From Streptomyces formicae (GTDB taxonomy: Bacteria; Actinomycetota; Actinomycetes; Streptomycetales; Streptomycetaceae), in NCBI RefSeq assembly GCF_022647665.1, contig NZ_CP071872.1:3782001-3846000 (forward strand): a DNA stretch of 64,000 bases, written 5' to 3'. The position numbers and the translations under genes were made by a program. Positions 42,933-50,544 of this stretch are shown one piece after another (within the stretch, counting starts at the first letter, position 1; every line of letters begins with the position of its first letter). The notes beneath the pieces were generated by a model. It had not been told where the DNA came from. It was given only the letters and a program-made list of their open reading frames with translations, and searched no databases.

Positions 42933-44084
42933 ATGGCCAAGAACAGCAGCTCCTCGACCACCGTCCCCGACACCGCGTGGCTGGGGCGCGGGCGCCACCT
43001 CGGGCCCGAGCCCGAGCAGGACGTCCGGCGCAACCTGATCGCCCTCAAGGCGGCCGGGGTGCTCGACGACTTCCTGGATCTCGACCCCGCCGAGGCGGCC
43101 CGCTCCACCGTCCTGCACCCGCGGGACGAGTCCGCGGACCCCGGCCCGTCGGCCCGCCGCCTTTTCGAGGCCCGTTGGCGCGTGGCCGGCGACGTCACGG
43201 TGCGCGCACAGCTGACCACGTACGACCCCGAGGCCCGCCGCAAGGGAAGCGAGGGCGTCACCTGGATCCTCGCCGCGGAGGCGCGGCGGGCCTGGGCCGC
43301 GCACTGGCCCTCGCCCGCCACCATGTTCTGGCCCGACAGCGACATGGTCGCCTGGGACCACGACACGGTGCCGGGCGTGCGCCTGCGGACGACGAATCAC
43401 CTGCCGAAGGACGACGACGAGCTGCGCCGGCGGCTGCGGGACTGCACCCGGGAGAGCTGGTTCATCCATGTCGTGGTGCACGAGGCGATGACGCCGGACG
43501 TGATGGGGCAGCGGCCGGTCTCGGCGTTCCTGCCGCCCAGTCTGCGCCACCGGGTGGTCGAGCACCGGGGCACGCCGGAGCAGGCACAGATCGTCGACTA
43601 CGCGATGAAGCGGGAGCTGAGCGTGCGGATGCCGCGCGGCGGCGCCGTCGTCGTGCCCACCGCACCACCGGACCCGGGTTACGACGCGGACCGTTTCACG
43701 GTGCGCAGTGTCTTCCTGGACGGCTCGGAACCGACTGAACTCATCGGCAGGGTAAAGGAGTTCGCCGCACTGCCGCAGCCTCTGCCGGCCGAGGCCGAGC
43801 GAGCCCTGACGCGGCTGCGCCAGGGCTGGCACCTGCTCACCCCGGACGAGGAGCTGGTCCACGCCCGGACCATGGTCACCAGGTACGCCGAGGCGCTCGA
43901 TGCCATGACGAACTCCCGTGACCTGTACCGGGAGGCGGCCGAGGCGGCGCAGGCCGCGCTGGCCGAGGTGACTGGCGGCGACGGTGTGCCCCGGCTGCCC
44001 GTGCCGGGCCCGGCCAAGGCGGACGGCTCGCCGCTGAGCGCCCTCACGAAGGCGTTCGGCCGCTTCCGGGACCCGCACAAGTAG
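42933..44084 (+). CDS. Conserved-looking hypothetical protein, 383 residues
   Basis: A soluble protein starting MAKNSSSSTTVPDTAWLGRG. It is rich in charged residues and Trp (TWILAAEARRAWAAHWPS, TMFWPDSDMVAWDHDT), contains ESWFIHVVVHEAMTPDVMG, and ends in a helical region AEALDAMTNSRDLYREAAEAAQAALAEV followed by a basic tail. The codon usage is fully typical, so I believe it is a real gene. I recognise no family or catalytic motif. The 7-bp tandem repeat lies upstream. Confidence 0.7.
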   Translation: MAKNSSSSTTVPDTAWLGRGRHLGPEPEQDVRRNLIALKAAGVLDDFLDLDPAEAARSTVLHPRDESADPGPSARRLFEARWRVAGDVTVRAQLTTYDPEARRKGSEGVTWILAAEARRAWAAHWPSPATMFWPDSDMVAWDHDTVPGVRLRTTNHLPKDDDELRRRLRDCTRESWFIHVVVHEAMTPDVMGQRPVSAFLPPSLRHRVVEHRGTPEQAQIVDYAMKRELSVRMPRGGAVVVPTAPPDPGYDADRFTVRSVFLDGSEPTELIGRVKEFAALPQPLPAEAERALTRLRQGWHLLTPDEELVHARTMVTRYAEALDAMTNSRDLYREAAEAAQAALAEVTGGDGVPRLPVPGPAKADGSPLSALTKAFGRFRDPHK

Positions 44085-44227
44085 CGAGGACGATCCCGTC
44101 CACAAGCGGGTGGCGCGGCATGGCACAGTGCCACCCGCTGTCGCGTGCTCCCGTTCGACGACACGGTGAGTGACGCCGTGCGTGAGCCCAGACGCGAACG
44201 CGATCGTGAGCCCTGACGGCTGCGCCC

Positions 44228-44440
44228 TCAGAGAGCGCTGGAGAAGCGGACGTGGAGCTCGGGGAGGATGAAGGTGCGCCTCCGTGGGCGTGAGGGTTCG
44301 GCCAGTCGGAGCCTGAGCAGCTCCACGGCCGACACCCCGGCCTCGTATTTGGCGGGGGCGACGGCGCTCAGTGGGATGTCGGCGATCCCGGCGAACTCGT
44401 CGTCGTACGAGACGATCGCGCTGACCGCGACACGGCGACC
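44228..44440 (-). pseudogene. LacI-family regulator, C-terminal remnant
   Basis: Seventy residues, from SYDDEFAGIADIPLSAVAPAKY to the end AELLRLRLAEPS-like and TFILPELHVRFSS, match the end of the sugar-binding domain of LacI regulators (the VGYDD-x-PLSAV segment and the LP-x-L-x-VR-x-S terminus). The headpiece and first sugar-binding lobe are missing. On the other strand, TVIVNGRKVPFARRDD before a stop at about 44539 may be the end of an unrelated degraded enzyme. Confidence 0.65.
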
Positions 44441-44720
44441 GGGATCCACGCGCCTTGGGCCCGCACGGTGATCGTCAACGGCCGCAAGGTCCCCTTCGCC
44501 CGCCGCGACGACGCGGTCCTGGCCGCCGCGATGAGCTGAGCCGGCGGCTCCGCTCACCAGGGGGGTGACGCTCTCCCGTTCGCATGCTGAACGCCAGACA
44601 CCCAGGTCGGGGGCACGGGTGTCTGGTACCGCACCTTCCCGGGCCCCGGGACCGCTGAGCGATCACCGCCTCGGCCGACCGAGCCCGAGATCCCCCCTCC
44701 CACTGCACGAGAGGTGATCC

Positions 44721-45451
44721 ATGCGATTCCGCAAGACTGCACACCACATCGCCGCCGCGATGTTCGGCGCCTGCGTGCTTATTGCGACAGGCCAGGCCCA
44801 AGCCGCACCGGGCCCGCTGACGCCGAGCCTCTTGCCGACGGCTTCCCTGGTCGACCCCGACACCCCTGCTGGGGCGCAGCCAGTGCACGGGCTGGGCATC
44901 AGCGCGGCCCAAACGCTCGTCTTCAGCGACGAGTTCAACGGCAGCACGGTCGACAGCAGCAAGTGGACCACCCGCGACCAGCAGCGCGACGGCGCGGCCG
45001 CGGGTGACGCCTGGTGGTACAGCAGGCCGACGGAGGACACACCCCCGGCGGCGTCGTGGACGGCACGGCCCGCGACGGCTCCGAGATCGACCTGGTGGAA
45101 ACCGCCTACCAGGCGGACAAGTTCTCCACCGCCGTCCACAGGGACGGCTACGGCGCTGACCACCAGTCACTGGGCACCACCCCGAACGCCCCGGGTCAGC
45201 ACAGCGTCTGGTACCACACCTTCGGCCTCGACCGGACGCCCACCAGACTGGAGTTCACCTACGACGGGACCGTCGTTCGCACCGTCACCGTCACCGTCAC
45301 CGTCACCGTCACCGAACTGATCACCCAGGTGATGGAGTTCCCCATCCTCTCCCACGAGGTACTCGACGCCTGGGCCGACGGCTCGATCCACAACGAGACC
45401 TTCGAGTGGCAGTCGAACATGTACGTCGACTGCATCCGCATCTGGCAGTGA
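44721..45451 (+). pseudogene. Secreted GH16 (laminarinase-like) glycosidase, broken
   Basis: A signal peptide (HIAAAMFGACVLIATGQAQAAP) leads into ETLVFSDEFNG-like sequence (TLVFSDEFNGSTVDSSKWTT), the usual GH16 start. The frame changes at about 45040. The second part has GSEIDLVETAYQ, i.e. the catalytic ExDxxE motif, then GQHSVWYHTFGLDRTPTRLEF and the C-terminal YVDCIRIWQ. The protein is about 240 residues, shorter than a normal GH16 domain, so internal DNA seems lost as well. An ACCGTC repeat has expanded inside a strand (TVTVTVTVT). Confidence 0.78.
45281..45313. repeat. 6-bp tandem repeat (ACCGTC) inside the GH16 remnant
   Basis: Five copies of ACCGTC plus ACC encode alternating Thr-Val. 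The unit keeps frame, so it expanded without breaking the reading frame. It is the second short tandem repeat within 2.5 kb. Confidence 0.9.
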
Positions 45452-45696
45452 CCCGGTAGGCCGCCGTCGCATCGATCCGCTTGGCGGATGTCGGTGTCGT
45501 CCTTCTGTCCGACGGAACCGGTGCCCTCGTAGGCGCCGCCGACCGAGGGACATCCACCCGACCGGACCCTGGCTCCGGGCGGGTGGATGCCGAGCCTGCC
45601 TATCGTCGTCGTACGGGGCCCTCCGGGTGGGGCTCTGCCGTCCGCCGCCCCGTCGCAGGGGCGTGGCGGCGGAGACCGTGTGACGGAGGTTCAGGC

Positions 45697-46128
45697 GTGT
45701 GTCATGACTGCGGTTGCCGCGAGGTCTCCCTGATCAAGGACTTCATCGCCGAACACGAAATGGTGACCGATCTGGCGGGGGACGCCGTACGGGCCCTGGA
45801 GCGGGGTGCCGATGCCGACGCCGGCCGACTCGTCCGGGAGATGGCCGCCGCGCTGCGCGCACACTGGCAGGGTGAGGAGCGCGGCCTCTTCGCGGTGATG
45901 CGTCAGGACGACGAGTACGCGGGGTACATCGAAGCCCTCGAACACGAGCATCGCGACCTGGACCATCTGCTCGACACCGTCGACCTCGGCGACGCGAACG
46001 GCCGTCGACGATTCGTCAAGGCCGTCGCAGAACTCCACCGCCACATCGCCAAGGAGGAGGACGGGCTGTTCCCTGCCTCGCTCACTGCACTGACCGGCGA
46101 CGACTGGAACCGGTCCATCGCCGCATGA
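45697..46128 (+). CDS. Hemerythrin-domain protein with N-terminal CxxCxC
   Basis: A 143-residue cytoplasmic protein from a GTG preceded by GGAGG. Hemerythrin iron ligands are visible: EHEMVTDLAGDAV (His), LRAHWQGEERGLFAVM (His/Glu), EHEHRDLDHLLD (His pair) and LHRHIAKEEDGLFPASL (His/Glu). The start CHDCGCREVSL adds three cysteines not found in oxygen-carrying hemerythrins, perhaps for metal or redox sensing. Roles proposed for such bacterial proteins include oxygen, nitric oxide or iron sensing and peroxide handling; none can be chosen here. Confidence 0.82.
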   Translation: MCHDCGCREVSLIKDFIAEHEMVTDLAGDAVRALERGADADAGRLVREMAAALRAHWQGEERGLFAVMRQDDEYAGYIEALEHEHRDLDHLLDTVDLGDANGRRRFVKAVAELHRHIAKEEDGLFPASLTALTGDDWNRSIAA

Positions 46129-46210
46129 CGCGAGGCTCATCCGGACGTCCGGACACGATGACCCCCGTGGGTCGAAGGGGCCGGGGTGCCGTGCAGGGCC
46201 GAGGCACGGC

Positions 46211-47161
46211 TCAGGCTGGGAAGCCGATGTTTGTGACAACGCCGACATGCGGGGCGACCCGCACCTTCCAGCCCTTCATGGAGCCGCCGGAGGTGAGGAC
46301 GAAGAGGGCGCCGTTGTGCCTGCTGTACGCGGCCTTGTTGCCGCGCTGCTGGATGGTGCCCCACTTCACGTACCTGCCGGTGGCCCGATCCTTGGCCCAC
46401 ATCTCGGCGTCGAAGCCGTTCTTGACCTTGTAGACCTTGGCGTCGGAGGCGGAGCCGCCGAGGTTCTTGTACCAGCGGACGAAGACGCGCTTGGCGCCCT
46501 GGCCACCGCCGTCCATGCCCGACCTGGTGACCCTGCCGTCCGAGGTCAGCGCGAAGGTGATGCCGTCGAGCTTTATGGACGCGTTCCGCACATAGGTATG
46601 GAGAGAGCCTCGGAGCGCCTTCTGGAGATAGAGCTCGGCCTTGGCACTGCGGGCGGAGGGGTTGACGTCGACCTTGGCCGACCAGCCCCGACCGAGCTGG
46701 ACGATGCCCTGGCTCACCCAGCCGCCCAGCAAGGCGGGCTCCTTGTCCTGGAGTTTGATCAGGCCGATGCGGCCGTTGTCGGCATTCAACTCGTAGACGT
46801 AGCCGCCGTCGGTCAGAGTCGGATGGGTGGAGGAGAGCGTGGCGATCTCCTTACCGTTGACCTTGATGATCGCGACGAACATGCCGCCCCGGTTCTGCAC
46901 GGTGGCCGTGGCGCCGTTGCCAAGGGTCACGGTCTGGGCTGCTCCCCACGTGCCGTTCTGAACGCTCTGGACGTCCTGCTCCTGCTGGACGGCCAGGTCG
47001 CCGTTGTCCTGCTGCTCCTGGCTCTGACCCTGTATCCGGGTCTGCGTCTGCGACGTGGGCTGGGAGTCGGCGAAGGCAGTGGCGACCGGCATGGCGGCCA
47101 GCCCGACGGCGACGCCGGAGGCAAGTACGGAGAGGCGGAGGGTACGGAGGTTGGCGCCCAT
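46211..47161 (-). CDS. Secreted protein of unknown function, Gln-rich N terminus
   Basis: A 316-residue protein. SVLASGVAVGLAAMPVATAFA is a Sec signal with a good cleavage site. The mature N terminus is Gln-rich (QTQTRIQGQSQEQQDNGD), and the body is beta-rich with alternating TVTLGNGATATVQNRGGMFVAI, GGYVYELNADNGRIGLIKL and AKVYKVKNGFDAEMWAKD. No catalytic motif is evident. The ATG is followed by basic residues as expected for a signal peptide. It is monocistronic, with an inverted repeat in its upstream region. A surface or matrix protein is a guess. Confidence 0.72.
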   Translation of the reverse strand: MGANLRTLRLSVLASGVAVGLAAMPVATAFADSQPTSQTQTRIQGQSQEQQDNGDLAVQQEQDVQSVQNGTWGAAQTVTLGNGATATVQNRGGMFVAIIKVNGKEIATLSSTHPTLTDGGYVYELNADNGRIGLIKLQDKEPALLGGWVSQGIVQLGRGWSAKVDVNPSARSAKAELYLQKALRGSLHTYVRNASIKLDGITFALTSDGRVTRSGMDGGGQGAKRVFVRWYKNLGGSASDAKVYKVKNGFDAEMWAKDRATGRYVKWGTIQQRGNKAAYSRHNGALFVLTSGGSMKGWKVRVAPHVGVVTNIGFPA

Positions 47162-47263
47162 ATCACTGCTCTTTCTCGTAGCGGTGAGGCTCTGGCCCTG
47201 TAGGTGGGCCTGCTCCTCGAGTCCTTGGTCGCGCCTGTGGCGGCGACGCAAATGAAGCTACGG

Positions 47264-47278
47264 ACGCAATGTTTGCGT
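47264..47278. promoter_or_regulatory. Inverted repeat upstream of the secreted protein gene
   Basis: ACGCAATGTTTGCGT is a perfect 6-bp inverted repeat with a 3-base spacer, about 100 bases upstream of the minus-strand start codon, in an unusually AT-rich stretch (47240-47340). The placement fits an operator, but no regulator can be named. Confidence 0.4.
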
Positions 47279-47407
47279 AGGGCATAAGGAATGCAACAAA
47301 GGCCAGGAATGCCGATCACATATTTGTAACATGAAGAAAAGGGCTAAAGTCCCGAAAGGGGCGGGTCAAGGGTCCTTCACGCCCGGGGGCGCGCCTGTCT
47401 CCGAGGA

Positions 47408-47429
47408 AATCCCGCCTTTCGGCGGGATT
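47408..47429. terminator. Hairpin AATCCCGCC-TTTC-GGCGGGATT
   Basis: A 9-bp perfect stem with a 4-base loop lies in the 593-base gap between the secreted protein gene (minus strand) and the DinB gene (plus strand). Neither gene ends here, so the hairpin may terminate an unseen transcript or be part of a leader RNA. No other gene is supported in this gap. Confidence 0.5.
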
Positions 47430-47754
47430 CCTTCTGCCCCAGCGAGTGCCATGGCAGCAAGGCGTGATATCGAACGCCGAGGCGCCTCTCTTGGCGCGTC
47501 CGTTGCGCGTAGCCGCCCGCATACAGGCCGGTGGCTGTTGCCGCCCTCGTCGTCGTCCCCCGGCGCCACGAGTCGGCCGGTACCCACTACCCACCCCAAC
47601 ACTGCTGGTCGTGATGTGGCCCGGACGCCCCACCGTGCTTCATGGCTCACGGCGACCACGACACCGTCGTCCATGCCGTGAAAGCCTTTGCCGCCTGGGT
47701 GCGTTGGACACGGGCGGCTCTCGAGGGAGGAGCTGAGCACCCTATCGTTGCGTC

Positions 47755-48264
47755 ATGGCCTTCCACCCGTCGACGGAACCCGCCGTCTTCCACGCGTCCC
47801 TCCGCGATCAGTTCGAGGTATTCCTCGATGAACATCGATCCGTGCTGCACGACAGCCTGAACGGGCTGACCGAAGAGCAGGCAGGCCGATCGCTGGTCGC
47901 GTCCAAGACCACGCTGCTCGGTCTGGTCAAGCACGCCACGTTCGTCGAGAAGGTCTGGTTCGATGAGGCGATCACCTGCCGATCCCGTGCCGAGATCGGC
48001 ATTCCCGGCTCGCCCGACGAGTCGTTCGACCTCCACGACGGCGACACGATCGCCTCGGTCCAGCATGCCTACCAGCAGGCATGCGCGGCGTCCCGTCGAG
48101 CCACGGAAAGTCTGACGCTGGACGACCTCCTGCGGGGCAACCGCCGGGGCCCGCTGCCGCTGCGTTGGGTGTACCTCCACATGCTGCGCGAACTGGCCCA
48201 GCACTGCGGCCATGCCGACATCCTTCGCGAGCAGGTCCTCGACGACAGGACACGCCGCGGCTGA
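47755..48264 (+). CDS. DinB-family (DUF664-type) protein
   Basis: A 169-residue four-helix-bundle protein. HRSVLHDSLNGLTEEQAGRSL, TTLLGLVKHATFVEKVWFD (first metal-ligand His) and LPLRWVYLHMLRELAQHCGHADILREQ (two His) match the DinB/DUF664 thiol-transferase-like family. In actinobacteria many members use mycothiol; the reaction for this one is unknown. It is followed by a non-coding stretch (48265-48605) without recognised features. Confidence 0.88.
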   Translation: MAFHPSTEPAVFHASLRDQFEVFLDEHRSVLHDSLNGLTEEQAGRSLVASKTTLLGLVKHATFVEKVWFDEAITCRSRAEIGIPGSPDESFDLHDGDTIASVQHAYQQACAASRRATESLTLDDLLRGNRRGPLPLRWVYLHMLRELAQHCGHADILREQVLDDRTRRG

Positions 48265-48605
48265 AGCGGGGACGGTCCGCGTGCATCCCAGGCCGTCAGC
48301 CGACCCAGCCCGCTCGACCGTGACCCCCTCCGTCTGGCGCGCGTCCGGGTCAGCGTCCTGGGCTGCGGAGCCGGTCGACCATCCCCTCGACGGCATCGTC
48401 CTCCTGCCGAGTACAAGGGGGAGCCCGCGCATTCGGTGAGACCTGTGTGAGGGCGCGTGAGACGACGAAGTCGCGCCCTGATGCTCGATGGCGTAAAGCA
48501 GGGATGAATTGACCAATAGCGTCCCGGCAACAAGGGGGCGGCTCTCCAGTTCGGCGCACGATGCGCAGACCCGTGCGGCCACCACCGTCAGGATCGCCCC
48601 GTGTC

Positions 48606-49211
48606 CGAGGAGCTTGCTGGCAACGAAAGCGTGGAGTCGATGGCTCCTGCCGACGCCGCGTGCGCCGACTGGCACCTGCACTACGACGGGCGGACGGCCG
48701 CCTCGATGGCGTTCGCCGGGCTCGCCCGGCCCACCCGGGGCGGGTGAGCCTCGTGCCGCAGGACGAGGCGGGCCTGCTCGACTTCGACCGCTTCCTGGCC
48801 GAGTCCCGCGCCGGTACGCAGGTCTGCTGCTGCGGTCCGGAACCGCTGCTAGCCGCCGTTGAGCAGCGCTGCGCGGCCTGGCCGGCCGGGGGCCGCACGT
48901 CGAGCGGTTCGCCGCCGGGCCCCTCGACGAGTCGGCGCGCGCCGAGCCCTTGGAGGTGGAACTGGTGGTCAGCGACCTGACCGTGTCGGTCCCGCCGGAT
49001 CAGTCCATCCTGGAGGTCGTCAAGCGGGCCGGAGTACGAGTCGAGTCCTCACCGCGAGGAGGGCGCTTGCGGCACGTGCGAGAACCCGGTCCTGGAGGGC
49101 GTCCCCGACCACCGGGACCGCCTGCTGACCGACGAGGAGGAGGCGTCGGGCGATGTGATGCTGATCTGCGTGTCCGGGGCGCTGGCCGACCGGCTCGTCC
49201 TCGAACTGTAA
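48606..49211 (+). pseudogene. PDR/VanB-type oxidoreductase, C-terminal remnant
   Basis: Pieces in three frames align to the end of a phthalate-dioxygenase-reductase-like protein: DWHLHYDGRTAASMAF; VSLVPQDEAGLLDFDRFLAE with QVCCCGPEPLLAAVEQRCAAW; and VELVVSDLTVSVPPDQSILEVV, then EEGACGTCENPVLEGVPDHR with the Cys residues of the plant-type [2Fe-2S] cluster and the end LICVSGALADRLVLEL. At least three frame changes are required and the FMN/NAD half is absent, so it cannot be functional. Confidence 0.8.
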
Positions 49212-49332
49212 GAGAGCGCGCAAACCGGAGGGCCTGCTGGTGCGGCTCCGGGCGGGGAATGCCAGCGGGCCTTCAGCTGCGCAAGCCGTCAGTCTTCCGC
49301 GATTGTGGCATTGGCGGCGCGCAAGCTGCACC

Positions 49333-50418
49333 CTAGTGAGCTGGTTCGGAGATGCGTGAGCAGTAGCGGCAGATTCGGTCGAGGATCTGGTCGGCGGTCT
49401 TGGTCCATGTGAAGGGCCGGGCACTGTTGTTCCAGACCTTGATCCAGTTCTCGAGTGCGGCCTTGAGGTCGTCGAGGGAGCAGAACACGCCGCGTTCGAG
49501 GCAGCGTCGTTCCAGCTCGGCGAACCACCGCTCGATCTGGTTGATCCATGACGAGTACGTGGGGGTGAGGTGGAGCTGGAAGCGGGGATGTGCGAGCAGC
49601 CACTTGTGCACCACGGGTGCCTTGTGGGCGGAGAGGTTGTCGCAGATCACGTGGACCGCCAGGCCCGGATCGGTCTGGTGGTCGATTTCGTCGAGGAAGT
49701 CTCGGAAGTCCACAGCCCGGTGCTGCGCGGAAAGCTTGCCGATCGCCTTCCCCGTCGCGGTGTTCAAGGCGGCGAACAGGTCGACGGTGCCGTGGCGGAC
49801 GTAGTCGAAACTGCGCCGCTCGGGGACCCCGGGCAGCATCGGCAGCACTGGCGCGGTCCGCTCCAGCGCCTGGATCTGAGGCTTCTCGTCCACCGCGAAC
49901 ACCGCCGCGTTTGCCGGCGGCGCGAGGTAGAGGCCGACGACGTCACGGATCTTGTCGATCATCAGCGGGTCCGGTGAGATCTTGAAGGTCTCGGTCCGCC
50001 AGGGCTGGAGGCCGAAGGCATGCCAGATCCTCAGCACGCTGGCGGGCGAGATGCCCACGACCTTGGCCAGCTCCCGCTTTGACCAGTGTGTGGCGCCCTC
50101 GGGAACCTCTTCAAGGGTGCGCACCACCACCTCCTCCACCTGCGCATCGGTGATGGTGCGCGGCACCCCGGGTCGTGGTTCGTCGGCCAGTCCGTCGAGC
50201 CGGCCGCGCAGGAACCTCGCCCGCCAGCGGCTCACGGTCATCCGGTTGACCCCCAGCCGCCCCGCGACGGCCATGTTGCTCCCGCCGTCCGCGCAGGCCA
50301 GCACAATCCGCGCCCGCAAGGCCAAGCCCTGCGCAGTCGTGCGGCGCTTCGCCCAGCCCTGCAACGTCACTCGCTCAACGCTCGATAAGACCAGCGGCTC
50401 CAGCCTGTTGTCACCCAT
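49333..50418 (-). CDS. IS630-family transposase
   Basis: About 361 residues. Two helix-turn-helix units come first (MAVAGRLGVNRMTVSRWRARF and HWSKRELAKVVGISPASVLRIW). The DDE core follows: FAVDEKPQIQALERT (Asp), AVHVICDNLSAHKAP (Asp) and TPTYSSWINQIERWFAELERR (Glu). The end WIKVWNNSARPFTWTKTADQI is typical of the family. The ATG before GDNRLEPLVLS was chosen because it gives the usual length; an upstream start would add 24 residues. The stop codon overlaps the TA target site. Confidence 0.9.
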   Translation of the reverse strand: MGDNRLEPLVLSSVERVTLQGWAKRRTTAQGLALRARIVLACADGGSNMAVAGRLGVNRMTVSRWRARFLRGRLDGLADEPRPGVPRTITDAQVEEVVVRTLEEVPEGATHWSKRELAKVVGISPASVLRIWHAFGLQPWRTETFKISPDPLMIDKIRDVVGLYLAPPANAAVFAVDEKPQIQALERTAPVLPMLPGVPERRSFDYVRHGTVDLFAALNTATGKAIGKLSAQHRAVDFRDFLDEIDHQTDPGLAVHVICDNLSAHKAPVVHKWLLAHPRFQLHLTPTYSSWINQIERWFAELERRCLERGVFCSLDDLKAALENWIKVWNNSARPFTWTKTADQILDRICRYCSRISEPAH

Positions 50419-50521
50419 GCCTTCCAGCAGAGCGCAGGCCACCAGCCCCGTCACCACCAAAGCCATGATCTGAAACGGAACACGACTCACGTGGCGACGC
50501 CAGAACTCAAAACCGAATCAC
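49336..50521 (-). mobile_element. IS630-family insertion sequence, about 1.2 kb
   Basis: TA dinucleotides flank the element (49334-49335 and 50522-50523), as expected for the TA target of IS630/Tc1-type elements. The ends start GTGA on both sides (GTGAGCTGGTT and, reversed, GTGATTCGGTT), which are imperfect inverted repeats. The transposase is intact. It inserted between the PDR/VanB remnant and the CHAT gene; its right end lies 24 bases from the CHAT stop codon. Confidence 0.8.
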
Positions 50522-50544
50522 TAGCTCCTCGTATGCGCCATCGG

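Noticed and set aside
45281..45313. CRISPR-like array
   Set aside because: The units are contiguous 6-mers without spacers; no cas genes are in the window.
47331..47440. Riboswitch in the leader region between the secreted protein and DinB genes
   Set aside because: Only one short hairpin is evident; I could not match any known riboswitch consensus.
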